Source: an uncultured Oleispira sp.
GTDB taxonomy: Bacteria; Pseudomonadota; Gammaproteobacteria; Pseudomonadales; Oceanobacteraceae
Length of the DNA: 64,000 bases
NCBI GenBank assembly: GCA_913019965.1
Contig: CAJVZR010000002.1
Coordinates: 1-64,000 of the forward strand
Reading direction: 5' to 3'
Both the position numbers and the translations under genes were made by a program. The notes under the pieces were generated by a model. It ran no database searches. It was not told the origin of the DNA and saw only the letters and a program-made list of their open reading frames with translations. Shown piece after piece: positions 55,168 through 64,000 of this stretch (its first letter is position 1; the number at the start of each line of letters is the position of its first letter).

Positions 55168-56187
55168 TTAAACTGATAACTTATCAAGCTCATCCACTAA
55201 ACGCTGACTGCTTCCCGCCTCAACTTCAGCCAGTGCGTAACGAATCGATTGATAAAATGCTTCTTGATTAGACTTACCATGGCTTTTAATCACCAAGCCA
55301 TTAATTCCCAATAGCAAAGCACCGCTGTGCATGACAGGATCAAGCTGGCGCTTAAAGCGCTCGATTATAGGGGTGGCGAGATAGGAAAGAATGCGACCTG
55401 CAATACTGGCCTTAAGCATCAACTCAAACTGCTCGGATACATGGGTTAATAAGCCTTCACTGGTTTTTAAAGCGATATTGCCATGAAATCCATCGCATAC
55501 AACGATATCGAGCTGCCCAACATAAAGCTCATCTGCCTCAACAAAGCCAACATAGTCAATGCCTTCAAGCTCAGAAATTAATTGCCCCGCCAAACGAATT
55601 TCTTCAGTACCTTTGCTCGCTTCTTTACCAATATTCAACAGCCCGAGCTTTGGTTTTTTTAGCCCTTGAGCTTTACGCCAAGCGGATGCTAGCAATGCAA
55701 ATTGATATAAACCTTCGGCGCCAACATCAATATTAGCCCCAAGATCAAGCATCAATAGCGGCTTACCAGTCGTCGGTATATCTCTTGCCATGGCTGGTCG
55801 ATCAACATCGATATAAGTCGATAAGGTATAGCGCGATAGCGCTAATAGCGCACCAGTATTTCCACAACTAATACACGCTGAAGCTTCATTATTAGCAATA
55901 CTTTTCAATGCCAAGGCCATGGTCGACTTTTGCTTACGGCGCAACGCATGAGAAGGCTTGTCCGACATCTCGACGGATTGCTCACAATAATGAATAAATA
56001 ATCTGGATTTTATTACTGCACAAGAAGGTGCAAGAATTTCAGTATCCAACCAAGAGGATTCTGAGGAAGAGATATAAAACTGAATAGATAAATCACTGCG
56101 CTCAGCAAGAATTTGCTGTACGGCTTTAAAAGTAACGCGGGGACCGAAATCCCCGCCCATAGCGTCTACTGCAAGAGTAAACGACAC
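55168..56187 (-). CDS. plsX: Phosphate acyltransferase PlsX
   Basis: Makes acyl-phosphate from acyl-ACP for phospholipid synthesis (339 residues). AVDAMGGDFGP opening, CISCGNTGALLALS, DLGANIDV, and VCDGFHGNIALKTSEG, all family signatures. It starts three bases after rpmF in the standard rpmF-plsX-fab order. Confidence 0.96.
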   Translation of the reverse strand: MSFTLAVDAMGGDFGPRVTFKAVQQILAERSDLSIQFYISSSESSWLDTEILAPSCAVIKSRLFIHYCEQSVEMSDKPSHALRRKQKSTMALALKSIANNEASACISCGNTGALLALSRYTLSTYIDVDRPAMARDIPTTGKPLLMLDLGANIDVGAEGLYQFALLASAWRKAQGLKKPKLGLLNIGKEASKGTEEIRLAGQLISELEGIDYVGFVEADELYVGQLDIVVCDGFHGNIALKTSEGLLTHVSEQFELMLKASIAGRILSYLATPIIERFKRQLDPVMHSGALLLGINGLVIKSHGKSNQEAFYQSIRYALAEVEAGSSQRLVDELDKLSV

Positions 56188-56190
56188 GGA

Positions 56191-56373
56191 TTATGCTTCG
56201 TTACCAGTCTCCACGACTTTCTTACCGCGGTAGAAACCGTCAGCAGATACGTGGTGACGACGGTGGATTTCACCAGTCGTTTGATCTGTAGATAGAGTTG
56301 CAGACTCTAGAGCATCGTGAGAACGACGCTGACCACGACGTGAACGAGTTACTTTACTTTTTTGAACAGCCAT
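56191..56373 (-). CDS. rpmF: 50S ribosomal protein L32
   Basis: A 60-residue basic protein: [20 protein letters not shown], then [17 protein letters not shown], close to E. coli L32. The usual form without zinc-binding Cys residues. It lies between yceD and plsX. Confidence 0.97.
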   Translation of the reverse strand: MAVQKSKVTRSRRGQRRSHDALESATLSTDQTTGEIHRRHHVSADGFYRGKKVVETGNEA

Positions 56374-56396
56374 TGTTGTAGGCTCCTAACTTAACG

Positions 56397-56939
56397 CTAT
56401 TTCGATTTTAACTGTTGTAGCACGGCAAAAGGATTATCCTTTACTTCCGCAACTTCAACCTGTTCCGTATCAGCCTTAGGCTGCTTTATCTCACACTCCC
56501 CTTCTGCATGATATGCAAACATAGGCAGTGCTAATATTAGCTCATCTTCAACCAGTTCCCATGGATCAATGTTGCCATTGTGATCCATAATTGCTGGCTC
56601 GTACTGCTTAGGCAGATGTTTCGATTTCTCATCAGAGAAAGCTAATCCAATCTGGAACTCCCCTCGCACGTCGAGTACCACGGCGTCCAAACAACGCTGA
56701 CATACCATGGTAGCTTTTGTTGAGCATTCGCCGTCAATGAACATGTGATCATCAGCATCACGCTGAAAAGCCAGTTTATAGTCAACCGGCCCATTCACAT
56801 CTTCGACAGCATCCTGAAAACGTTTAAATAAATCCATATCTAAAGAGCCGCTAATTACCGTCTCATTATCTACGAATTTTATGGCATCTAAACGTTTAGG
56901 TAAGGCTACCTCAGCCATAGTTGGCGACATAATAGGCAT
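56397..56939 (-). CDS. yceD: YceD family (DUF177) 23S rRNA accumulation protein
   Basis: DUF177 protein (180 residues), implicated in 23S rRNA accumulation and encoded with rpmF across proteobacteria. The conserved central part is present: ATMVCQRCLDAV followed by GEFQIGLAFSDE, and the acidic DPWELVEDELILALPM. I use the ATG at 56939 with AGGA 7 bases upstream; a TTG six codons earlier has no binding site. Confidence 0.93.
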   Translation of the reverse strand: MPIMSPTMAEVALPKRLDAIKFVDNETVISGSLDMDLFKRFQDAVEDVNGPVDYKLAFQRDADDHMFIDGECSTKATMVCQRCLDAVVLDVRGEFQIGLAFSDEKSKHLPKQYEPAIMDHNGNIDPWELVEDELILALPMFAYHAEGECEIKQPKADTEQVEVAEVKDNPFAVLQQLKSK

Positions 56940-56993
56940 CCGCTTATCCTGTGTCAAAATTATTTAACCTTTTTTCAATATTTATTATGCAAA

Positions 56994-57956
56994 TCAATGT
57001 AGTTGAAGATTAGGAGCAGTCAAAACCGTCGCTAGACCCGCTCCCATACTTGCGCCTAATTTTTGCACAATTGATTCCCATGGATCAGGTTGACGGGTAA
57101 AGTTTACCATTTCTTCGCTATTAAATTTAGTACGAACTAGCTGACTTGTAGAAGATAATCCATCAATTAAGCCCATATCTAGCGCCTGCTCACCTGACCA
57201 GACCAATCCACTGAACATTTCCGGTGTTTCTTTCAAGCGATCACCACGCCCCATACGAACCTGCTCAATAAATTGATTGTGCGTGACTTTCAAGACACCC
57301 TTCCAAAACTTCTTCTCATCTGGGTTTTCTGGGGAAAATGGATCCAAGAAACCTTTATGCTCGCCCGAGGTATATAGACGGCGTTCAATACCAAACTTTT
57401 CCATTGCCTCGGTAAAACCAAAGCCAGAACCCACAACGCCAATAGAGCCGACCAAGCTCGCTTTATCGGCATAGATCTCATCTGCCGCAGCAGCGATATA
57501 GTAGGCGCCTGAAGCCCCTAAGTCTGAGATAACGGCATATACAGGTAGCTCGCGAGTGGCTTTTAAGCGCTTAATTTCATCATAGACATAGCCAGACTGC
57601 ACTGGGCTTCCACCTGGACTATTAATGCGCAGCACTACCCCTAATACCTGCTCATCTTCAAAAGCATCACGCAAAGCAGTAATAATGTTATCAGCGCTCG
57701 CATCTTGCGCTGCGGCAATCACACCATTAACTTCAATAATCGCTGCATAAGGCTCAGCACCACCTTGAGTAGAGCCTTCAATGGGCGACTTCAGCATTAA
57801 GGCGATCACAACCACATATACAAGGGTCGCCAGCTTAAAGAAGATACCCCAGCGACGAGATTTACGTTGCTCATCCTGCAAACCTGTGACAACTTTTTCG
57901 ATTAGCTTCCACTCTTTATTAGAGCTCGGGTAATCAACTTGATTCTGGTTATCCAT
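56994..57956 (-). CDS. sppA: Signal peptide peptidase SppA (S49 family, short form)
   Basis: Membrane-bound serine protease that degrades cleaved signal peptides (320 residues). One N-terminal membrane helix (about 44-60). INSPGGSPVQSGYVYDEI holds oxyanion-hole residues, the nucleophile Ser lies in LGASGAYYIAAAADEIYA, and the general-base Lys in ADKASLVGSIGVV. It is half the length of E. coli SppA, as in many gammaproteobacteria. It overlaps the HAD gene's end by eight bases. Confidence 0.93.
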   Translation of the reverse strand: MDNQNQVDYPSSNKEWKLIEKVVTGLQDEQRKSRRWGIFFKLATLVYVVVIALMLKSPIEGSTQGGAEPYAAIIEVNGVIAAAQDASADNIITALRDAFEDEQVLGVVLRINSPGGSPVQSGYVYDEIKRLKATRELPVYAVISDLGASGAYYIAAAADEIYADKASLVGSIGVVGSGFGFTEAMEKFGIERRLYTSGEHKGFLDPFSPENPDEKKFWKGVLKVTHNQFIEQVRMGRGDRLKETPEMFSGLVWSGEQALDMGLIDGLSSTSQLVRTKFNSEEMVNFTRQPDPWESIVQKLGASMGAGLATVLTAPNLQLH

Positions 57957-58605
57957 TTTCTTTTATCCATCCCAATAATTCAGTTAAATCATGACATAGG
58001 GCCTTTGCCCCTGATGCCAATAAAATATCGCTCTCATGAGCTCCATGAGTCATTCCCACAGAGTCCATATTAATTGCTTTTGCCATATCCAGATCAAAAC
58101 TGGTATCACCAACCATTAACGCCTGCTCACTCGTTAATTCCAATTCAGTTAAAATCTCTTCTAGCATATGAGGATCTGGCTTTGACGTCGTTTCGTCAGC
58201 ACAGCGAGTAATCGTAAAGATATCCCGCACTGACATACCATCGAGCATCTCATCAAGCCCACGACGAGTTTTACCTGTCGCAACAGCCAAAACATACCCT
58301 AAGCTAGCAAGCTGTTCAAAAAAATCATGCGCCGTCGGGAAAAAATCAACATGCACCTTACTATGATTCGAAAAATTGGCTGAATAAAGGCTGCGCATTT
58401 CCTCAAGCTCAATCGACGTAATTTCTGGCCATAGCTTGCGCAGGGCTTCAGGCAACCCTAAACCAATTATCTGCTGAATAGCATGATCAGTAAGCCTTGG
58501 CATGCCAACCTGAGTCGATGCCATTTGCATACTATCAACAATTCGAGCCGTAGAGTCGACTAAGGTTCCATCCCAATCAAAGATTATGACCTTATATTTA
58601 TTCAT
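57949..58605 (-). CDS. HAD-superfamily hydrolase (phosphoglycolate-phosphatase-like)
   Basis: Haloacid dehalogenase phosphatase of about 218 residues. Motif I FDWDGTLVDS, motif II VATGKTRRGL, motif III Lys in SKPDPHML, and motif IV GDTSFDLDMAKA. A cap domain lies between motifs I and II. The substrate is unknown; homologues in this position, next to rluC, are annotated as phosphoglycolate-phosphatase-like. The ATG at 58605 gives the usual opening but has no Shine-Dalgarno; a TTG at 58629 overlapping rluC could be the coupled start. Confidence 0.9.
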   Translation of the reverse strand: MNKYKVIIFDWDGTLVDSTARIVDSMQMASTQVGMPRLTDHAIQQIIGLGLPEALRKLWPEITSIELEEMRSLYSANFSNHSKVHVDFFPTAHDFFEQLASLGYVLAVATGKTRRGLDEMLDGMSVRDIFTITRCADETTSKPDPHMLEEILTELELTSEQALMVGDTSFDLDMAKAINMDSVGMTHGAHESDILLASGAKALCHDLTELLGWIKENG

Positions 58606-58618
58606 TTTTGAGGTGATA

Positions 58619-59590
58619 CTAGATGTCAAAGCTCAACCCCTCTTTTTCTTTATATTTAAGAAATTTCCCTTCTAGCGGCGAAGTAATCTCAAGCAACTCT
58701 TCTGTCATTGGGTGCACGAAGGCTAACCGATAGGCGTGGAGGCATAAGCGTTTAATGCCAACTTGTTTATCTACCGCTTCTTCAACCTTATTTAAATATT
58801 TAGGATCACCCGCAATACCACAGCCGGCAAACTGACAATGCACTCGAATCTGGTGAGTTCTTCCCGTAATAGGGCGCGCTTCAACTAACGTATAGCGACT
58901 TGAACGATCAAGCACCTTAAACTTTGTTAGAGAAGGCTTACCATCCTCTTCCACACGAACAATACGCTCGCCACCTTGAACTTCATTCTTCTTTAAAGGA
59001 GCATCAACGCGATCTTGAAAATCGGGCCACTCGCCATGCACGAGCGCCAAATAACGTTTATCAATGGCCTTTTGGCCCTGAAACAACTTTTGCACAGCAA
59101 CTAATGCTGATCGTTTCTTAGCAATCAAGATCACACCTGACGTATCTCGATCTAAACGATGCACCAATTCTAAAAATTTTTGCTGCGGTCTCAGAGCTCG
59201 CATCAATTCAATCAAACCTAGCTTAATGCCACTGCCACCATGAACCGCCATTCCTGTCGGCTTATTAACCGCTATATAAAACTCATCTTCAAACAAAATG
59301 CTGTTTTTTATGATTTCGGCCTGACTCGTCGGCACAACCACCTCATCATCAGAGGTCTCTTTAATTTTCACCGGCGCAATTCGCACGATGTCGCCAATCA
59401 CGAGACGCTGAACGGGCTTAGCGCGCTTTTTATTAATCCGCACCTCCCCCTTACGCAATAATCGATAGACCAAGGAGCGTGGCGCACCCTTTAATAAGGT
59501 AAGCAAGAAATTATCAATACGCTGCCCTTCATGATCTTCATCGATCGTAATCAGGTTCACTTGATTGGTATTGTAGGATTCTGTTGGCAT
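58619..59590 (-). CDS. rluC: 23S rRNA pseudouridine synthase RluC
   Basis: Modifies 23S rRNA at three uridines (positions 955, 2504 and 2580 in E. coli). An N-terminal S4 RNA-binding domain (about 16-75; QRIDNFLLTLLKGAPRSLVY) and the RsuA/RluA catalytic domain with the Asp in VHRLDRDTSGVILIAKK, RTHQIRVH, and LCLHAYRLAF. The 323-residue length fits. Location divergent from rne, as in E. coli and Pseudomonas, supports RluC over RluD or RluA. Confidence 0.94.
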   Translation of the reverse strand: MPTESYNTNQVNLITIDEDHEGQRIDNFLLTLLKGAPRSLVYRLLRKGEVRINKKRAKPVQRLVIGDIVRIAPVKIKETSDDEVVVPTSQAEIIKNSILFEDEFYIAVNKPTGMAVHGGSGIKLGLIELMRALRPQQKFLELVHRLDRDTSGVILIAKKRSALVAVQKLFQGQKAIDKRYLALVHGEWPDFQDRVDAPLKKNEVQGGERIVRVEEDGKPSLTKFKVLDRSSRYTLVEARPITGRTHQIRVHCQFAGCGIAGDPKYLNKVEEAVDKQVGIKRLCLHAYRLAFVHPMTEELLEITSPLEGKFLKYKEKEGLSFDI

Positions 59591-60055
59591 AAATTAACTT
59601 TCAATTCGCTCTAAATGTTTGTCGCAACCGCTATTTGTTGCTATATTCGCTGACCCAGTGTCAATTTTTTCATTTTTTCCAATTATTGGCACATGGTACG
59701 GCAGCGATTGAGCGGCCAGTATAAAGTAGAAGAACGATTATTAAACCTTCTTTATACAAACGAACGACATGAAGCGCGCTTAAGTAAATATCAGTACAGA
59801 TTACTTAAGCGCATATTTGAGATGAACCATGCGTAAAACTCGCAGGCAGCATCTCACTATCAAATTATGGATTGTTGGTGTTGGCCTAAAGGCATCACCA
59901 CGTAAAAATAGACATCGTGCCCATCAGAGAATTCTGGCCACTTAGAGGGTGGCAAGCGACGATTTCATTGACTCAAGCAACCATAAAGATTTTGTATGAC
60001 GACCAACAAACGGTCAGCTGCCCGTGTGCTTACGCTATAGAGCTACACACATAAC
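59591..60055 (+). promoter_or_regulatory. Long rluC-rne intergenic region and structured rne leader
   Basis: No gene is visible in these 465 bases. The region contains a promoter candidate (TTGTCG, 17-base spacer, TATATT, 59619-59647), a very stable 12-bp hairpin (59776-59812) and a smaller hairpin (59876-59900). In E. coli the long rne 5' leader mediates RNase E autoregulation; the same role here is inferred from position and structure, not from sequence similarity. Confidence 0.5.
59776..59812. repeat. Perfect 12-bp inverted repeat in the rne leader
   Basis: GCGCTTAAGTAA (59776-59787) and TTACTTAAGCGC (59801-59812) around a 13-base loop. No T tract follows. If transcribed it is a strong hairpin about 245 bases before the rne start. 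Confidence 0.65.
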
Positions 60056-62719
60056 ATGAAAAGAATGCTAATTAATGCAACTCAAACGGAAGAGTTGCGC
60101 GTTGCCCTCGTTGATGGCCAGCGTTTATATGATCTAGACATCGAGTCTGGTGCCCGTGAACAAAAGAAATCTAACATCTACAAAGGTAAGATCACCCGCA
60201 TCGAACCTAGCCTTGAAGCGGCTTTCGTAGATTTTGGCGCTGAGCGCCACGGTTTCTTACCGCTTAAAGAAATTTCAAAAACCTACTTCAGCAAGAACCC
60301 AGGTTCTGGCCGCATCAACATCAAAGAAGTGATGCAAGAAGGTCAAGAAGTCATCGTTCAAGTTGATAAAGAAGAACGTGGTAATAAAGGCGCAGCACTA
60401 ACCACTATGGTTAGCCTTGCAGGTCGCTATTTAGTGCTAATGCCGAACAATGCGCGCGCGGGCGGCATTTCACGCCGCATCGAAGGTGATGAACGCACAG
60501 AATTACGCGAAGCTATGAAAGGCGTAACCGTGCCTGATGATATGGGCGTTATCGTTCGTACTGCAGGTATTGGCCGCTCTAGCGAAGAATTGCAGTGGGA
60601 TCTAGATTACCTAATGCAACTTTGGCAAGCTATCCACGGCGCTTCTGAACGCCGCCAAGCACCTTGTCTACTACTACAAGAAAGCAACGTTGTTATTCGC
60701 GCAATTCGTGATTACTTACGCCAAGATATCGGTGAAGTATTAATCGACAACCAGTCTGCCTACAATGAAGCCATTAGCTTTGTGCAGCAGGTAATGCCGC
60801 AGTACGAAAATAAATTCAAGTTGTACGATGATAAAGTGCCACTATTCAATCGCTATCAGATTGAAAGCCAAATTGAGACTGCCTTCCAGCGTGAAGTTAA
60901 ACTACCTTCTGGTGGCTCGATTGTAATCGACCCGACAGAAGCACTTGTTTCTATTGATATTAACTCAGCCCGCGCAACTAAAGGCGCTGACATTGAAGAA
61001 ACAGCTACAACGACAAACTGCGAAGCCGCAGAAGAAATTGCTCGCCAGTTACGCTTACGCGACATGGGTGGCTTAGTCGTTATCGATTTCATCGACATGC
61101 ACTCTAATCGTAACCAGCGTGAAGTTGAAAACCGTCTTAAGAACGCTCTAGAAATGGATCGTGCTCGCGTACAAGTAGGCCGCATATCTCGCTTTGGCTT
61201 GATGGAAATGTCTCGTCAGCGTTTGCGCCCTTCTCTAGGCGAAACATCAGGCCATGTCTGCCCTCGCTGTAGTGGTACTGGTATCGTTCGTGACCTACCC
61301 TCTCTTTCTCTTTCTATCTTACGACTTATCGAAGAAGAAGCGGCGAAAGAAAATACCGGTCAGATTCGTGCAGAAGTTCCACTTAACGTGGGTACTTTCT
61401 TATTAAACGAAAAACGTGAAGTGATAGCCGATATTGAAGGTCGTCACAATGCTCGCATCGTGATCTTGCCAAATCCTCACATGGATACGCCACATTACGA
61501 AGTGACCCGCCTACGTCCAGATGACACGTTAATTGGTCAAGCAAGCCATGAGCAAAACTTTGATCCAGATGTCGACTTTGGCCTAGACGCTGACGCTAGC
61601 AAAGAACCAACAAAGAAACAGGATGCTGCGGTTAAAGCGGTTGCTGCAGCCCGTGCACCGGCACCTCAAAAGTCATTGTTCAAGAAGCTTTCTGAAAGCA
61701 TCTCTGGCCTTTTCAGCTCTGAAGAAGAAGCTGAGGAAAAGCCAAAGACGCCTAATCGCAAGCCTAATAACAATCGCAATCAGCGTGGTGGTCAGAACAA
61801 CCGTCGCAACCAGAATAATCGTCGTAATGAACGTAACTCTGAACGCGGTTCTGAGCGCAATAACGATCGTAATTCTGAACGTAAAAACGAGCGTAATGCT
61901 GAACGTAACGATAAAACGAATGAGCGCAATTCACGCAACAAACCTAACGAATCTCGTGATCGTAATGAGTCTCGTGAAAAGCCTGAAGCGCGTAACAATC
62001 GCAATCGTAATAACAAACGTGATGACGATCGCCAGAATAGTAAGCCAGACACAAAAGCCGCTAAAACTAGCGATGACAATCAAGAGAAAGCACCACGTCG
62101 TCCACGCAATAATGGCCAACGTCGTCGCAATCGCCCTGAGCGTAATCGTAATGTTGCCGAAACAAACAGCAATGAATCAGCAACAGTCGCTAATGAACAG
62201 CAAGCGGCTAAGCCTGTTGACGTGAAAGTAGAAGCGCCTCGCTCACAACCAAGCGAAGCAAAAGCTACTGAAACTAAAGCAGCTGAACCAAAACCTGCAG
62301 ATGTTAAAGTAGAAGCTAAAGCAGAAACTAAAGCAGAAGCACCTACAGAAAAGGCTAAGCCTTGGGCAGCACACGAAGAGAAGGCTGAAGCACCTGCAAA
62401 GGTTGAGACACCTAAGCAAGAAGCTCCAAAGCAAGAAGCTAAAGCACCTGCAAAGGTTGAGACGCCTAAGCAAGAAGCTAAAGCTGAAACTAAGGCCGAA
62501 GCACCAGCGAAAACTGAAGCGCCTAAGCAAGACGCTAAAGTTGAAGTTAAAGCCGAAGCTCCTAAGCAAGAAGCTCCTAAGCAAGAAGCGAAAGCCGAGT
62601 CTAAGCCTGAGACTGCAGAAACAAAACCCGCACCACGTCGTCGTCGCCAGCCTATTCGCGCTGCTAACGATCCACGCGGAGCGCGAAAGCAAGCTGAAAG
62701 TGATTCAACCGATCAGTAG
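60056..62719 (+). CDS. rne: Ribonuclease E
   Basis: Essential endoribonuclease of mRNA decay and rRNA/tRNA processing (887 residues). N-terminal catalytic half: S1 domain (about 36-120), 5'-sensor and DNase I-like region with the catalytic Asp301 (VSIDINSA) and Asp344 (VVIDFIDM), then the zinc-link CPRC (Cys402, Cys405). The C-terminal half is disordered: an RNA-binding block of repeated Arg-Asn and Ser-Glu-Arg units (about 580-660), then a Lys/Ala/Pro/Glu region with repeated APKQEAK- and KVETPKQEA-like units (about 730-870), ending in a basic tail ([12 protein letters not shown]). The degradosome-scaffold half has no obvious enolase-site match. The leader is long and structured. Confidence 0.97.
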   Translation: MKRMLINATQTEELRVALVDGQRLYDLDIESGAREQKKSNIYKGKITRIEPSLEAAFVDFGAERHGFLPLKEISKTYFSKNPGSGRINIKEVMQEGQEVIVQVDKEERGNKGAALTTMVSLAGRYLVLMPNNARAGGISRRIEGDERTELREAMKGVTVPDDMGVIVRTAGIGRSSEELQWDLDYLMQLWQAIHGASERRQAPCLLLQESNVVIRAIRDYLRQDIGEVLIDNQSAYNEAISFVQQVMPQYENKFKLYDDKVPLFNRYQIESQIETAFQREVKLPSGGSIVIDPTEALVSIDINSARATKGADIEETATTTNCEAAEEIARQLRLRDMGGLVVIDFIDMHSNRNQREVENRLKNALEMDRARVQVGRISRFGLMEMSRQRLRPSLGETSGHVCPRCSGTGIVRDLPSLSLSILRLIEEEAAKENTGQIRAEVPLNVGTFLLNEKREVIADIEGRHNARIVILPNPHMDTPHYEVTRLRPDDTLIGQASHEQNFDPDVDFGLDADASKEPTKKQDAAVKAVAAARAPAPQKSLFKKLSESISGLFSSEEEAEEKPKTPNRKPNNNRNQRGGQNNRRNQNNRRNERNSERGSERNNDRNSERKNERNAERNDKTNERNSRNKPNESRDRNESREKPEARNNRNRNNKRDDDRQNSKPDTKAAKTSDDNQEKAPRRPRNNGQRRRNRPERNRNVAETNSNESATVANEQQAAKPVDVKVEAPRSQPSEAKATETKAAEPKPADVKVEAKAETKAEAPTEKAKPWAAHEEKAEAPAKVETPKQEAPKQEAKAPAKVETPKQEAKAETKAEAPAKTEAPKQDAKVEVKAEAPKQEAPKQEAKAESKPETAETKPAPRRRRQPIRAANDPRGARKQAESDSTDQ

Positions 62720-62755
62720 TCAGCCCTAGCCAATAAGCACCTTTCTGAAGATAAG

Positions 62756-62776
62756 CTATACTCACTGATAGTATAG
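62756..62776. repeat. Inverted repeat between rne and the HDOD gene
   Basis: CTATACT and AGTATAG around CACTGAT, followed by TTTTCTTC. It may act as a weak terminator for rne or as an operator for the HDOD gene, whose ATG lies 20 bases on. Confidence 0.4.
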
Positions 62777-62796
62777 TTTTCTTCGGAAGGGAGTTT

Positions 62797-63645
62797 ATGT
62801 CAGATCCGCACACAGAAGTCGCCAGTACCCAAATTGTACTGCCAAGCCCCCCTCCTATTGTTCAACAACTACGCTCTGAGAGCGCAGATACCACCACGCT
62901 TGGAAAAATCATTGCTCAAGATACCGAGCTAGCCCAAGAAGTGTTAGAAACTATCAACGCCCCCTACTTCAACCTGGTTCGTAAGATCTCCAGCATTGAT
63001 GAAGCTGTTCGTTTCTTAGGCCAAGACCGCATTACTAAGCTAACTACAGCCAGATCGTTAAGAACCGCATTCATTACTCGCAATAGTGCCTTCCTAGAAG
63101 AGATCTGGAGCTCGTCTAATCGAGTTGCCATTGTCGCGGTATTACTCGCGAAAGAACTGAAGAAAAGTAGCGCAGAGCAAGCCTATGAGTTAGGCCTATT
63201 TCATAATATCGGCATGGCTTTAATGTTTAATCAGTTTGATAATTATCGCACCGTTATCAAGTCAGCCTATAAACACGAAAGTGGTGCCATCAGTGCTTTT
63301 GAGCAACACCACCTGAATTGCAATCACGCCGGCATCGGTGCTGATCTATCGTTAAAATGGCATTTATCTGAACAACAAGCTTTAATCATTAAAAACCACC
63401 ATTCTGCAAAATGGATCATTCAGCAGTTTGACGAAGATAAAGATCAAGAGCTATTAGAGAATATTGCCATATTGAAATTGGCTGAGTTATTTTCACACCT
63501 TTCAGGGCACATCGCACAGACCCCGACTAATTTTGAATGGCTGAAGCTCTCAGAAACTATTATGTATTATCTTGATTTAAATGAGATGAAGCTTGAAAAG
63601 CTAAAAAGAAAAATCACTGAAGAACTTTCTGAAATAAAGATTTAG
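62797..63645 (+). CDS. HDOD-domain protein
   Basis: A 282-residue protein with an HDOD fold: PSPPPIVQQLRSESADTTTLGKIIAQDTELAQEVLETINAP-type opening (helical, with IAQDTELAQEVL), ISSIDEAVRFLGQDRITKLTT, and GLFHNIGMALMFN, where a true HD phosphodiesterase would have HDIG. It lacks the full metal-binding set, as HDOD proteins do. Family members act in signalling and motility control, but the partner here is unknown. GGAAGGGAG precedes the ATG closely. Confidence 0.88.
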   Translation: MSDPHTEVASTQIVLPSPPPIVQQLRSESADTTTLGKIIAQDTELAQEVLETINAPYFNLVRKISSIDEAVRFLGQDRITKLTTARSLRTAFITRNSAFLEEIWSSSNRVAIVAVLLAKELKKSSAEQAYELGLFHNIGMALMFNQFDNYRTVIKSAYKHESGAISAFEQHHLNCNHAGIGADLSLKWHLSEQQALIIKNHHSAKWIIQQFDEDKDQELLENIAILKLAELFSHLSGHIAQTPTNFEWLKLSETIMYYLDLNEMKLEKLKRKITEELSEIKI

Positions 63646-63662
63646 ATGAAATTAATAGTAAT

Positions 63663-63707
63663 AAAAAAGGCTAGTTGTTATCCCGAGGATAATCACTAGC
63701 CTTTTTT
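63663..63707. terminator. Bidirectional terminator between HDOD gene and rraA
   Basis: AAAAAAGGCTAGT pairs with ACTAGCCTTTTTT; after a two-base internal mismatch the stem continues with TTATCC/GGATAA around CGA. T runs flank it on both strands, so it serves the two convergent genes. Confidence 0.9.
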
Positions 63708-63730
63708 ATTTACAGATAATACCAATTAAA

Positions 63731-64000
63731 TTAAGCAGGCATTTTCAGTTCTTTTGGAGAAACAATAATGCCGTTATTATCCGCATAAACATACTCACCC
63801 GGATTAAAAATAACACCACCAAACTTAACTGAAACATCTACATCACCCAAGCCACGCTTATCCGTTTTTAGCGGATTTGTTGCTAAAGCCTGAACACCTA
63901 AATCAGTTTGCATAATGACATCAACGTCACGAATACAGCCATAAATAATCAAGCCTTCCCAGCCATTAGATACCGCTTTTTCTGCCAGCATGTCACCCAA
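63731..64000 (-). CDS. rraA: RraA, regulator of RNase E activity (C-terminal part, cut by the window edge)
   Basis: The last 89 residues of an RraA/MenG-fold protein: [58 protein letters not shown]. RraA binds RNase E and inhibits it. The N-terminus lies beyond the right edge; the internal Met at 64000 is not a true start. It converges on rne and HDOD, so the inhibitor and its target are encoded about 1 kb apart. Confidence 0.9.
   Translation of the reverse strand: MGDMLAEKAVSNGWEGLIIYGCIRDVDVIMQTDLGVQALATNPLKTDKRGLGDVDVSVKFGGVIFNPGEYVYADNNGIIVSPKELKMPA

Noticed and set aside
61623-62729. Long open frames on both strands over the RNase E tail
   Set aside because: Low-complexity Leu/Arg/Phe-rich shadows of the repetitive tail, entirely inside rne.
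1-64000. tRNA or rRNA genes
   Set aside because: None recognised on reading the intergenic regions; a covariance-model search would be needed to exclude a divergent tRNA.

Overview
The window looks like chromosome of a moderately AT-rich gammaproteobacterium. The best guess is a marine, Oceanospirillales-like genus (Oleispira/Bermanella/Thalassolituus type). The evidence is gene content and order: the rluC-HAD-sppA-yceD-rpmF-plsX-fabDG-acpP-fabF-pabC-mltG-tmk-holB-pilZ chain with rne divergent from rluC, etfBA divergent from the ETF:quinone oxidoreductase gene, a TonB2-type operon with a TtpC-like protein, zapB, rapA and acetoacetyl-CoA reductase. No rRNA, tRNA or CRISPR was seen. The genus is inferred, not shown.

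Layout. 1-1.2 kb: two small unassigned membrane/coiled-coil genes, the first cut by the left edge. 1.2-5.1 kb (minus): a glycerol/sugar-type periplasmic binding protein followed one base later by a HAMP histidine kinase, with no ABC transporter or response regulator beside them. 5.2-6.6 kb: a radical SAM protein and a DUF1285 protein. 6.8-10.5 kb: ETF-QO divergent from etfBA, the electron-transfer route from acyl-CoA dehydrogenases to quinone. 10.6-19.9 kb: a UDP-glucose-dehydrogenase-like gene that has lost its catalytic Cys, overlapping a type II secretion operon gspEFGHIJKLM (no gspC, gspD or gspN here). 20-25 kb: glutathione reductase, RapA and a free-standing Hpt protein.

25.1-29.8 kb is the accessory part: an 800-base AT-rich region with inverted and tandem repeats, a tyrosine recombinase, a KfrA_N/coiled-coil DNA-binding protein, a 36-base inverted-repeat element, and a second tyrosine recombinase diverging from the KfrA-like gene. 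The divergent pair with a repeat between it resembles the TnpT-rst-TnpS cointegrate-resolution cassette of Tn4651-type transposons, but no transposase is visible. It is the best candidate here for an undescribed system.

29.8-36.7 kb: phaB, thiI, a TonB-dependent receptor with an overlapping GNAT gene, a DMT exporter and xthA. 36.9-42.2 kb: zapB, then the minus-strand operon DUF3450-TtpC-ExbB-ExbD-TonB-TPR. 42.2-47.2 kb: a PreP-like M16 protease, a class V aminotransferase and a spermidine-synthase-like protein. 47.4-59.6 kb: the fatty-acid/envelope chain on the minus strand. 60-64 kb: RNase E with a long structured leader and a low-complexity tail, an HDOD protein, and the C-terminal part of RraA, the known RNase E inhibitor, cut by the right edge.
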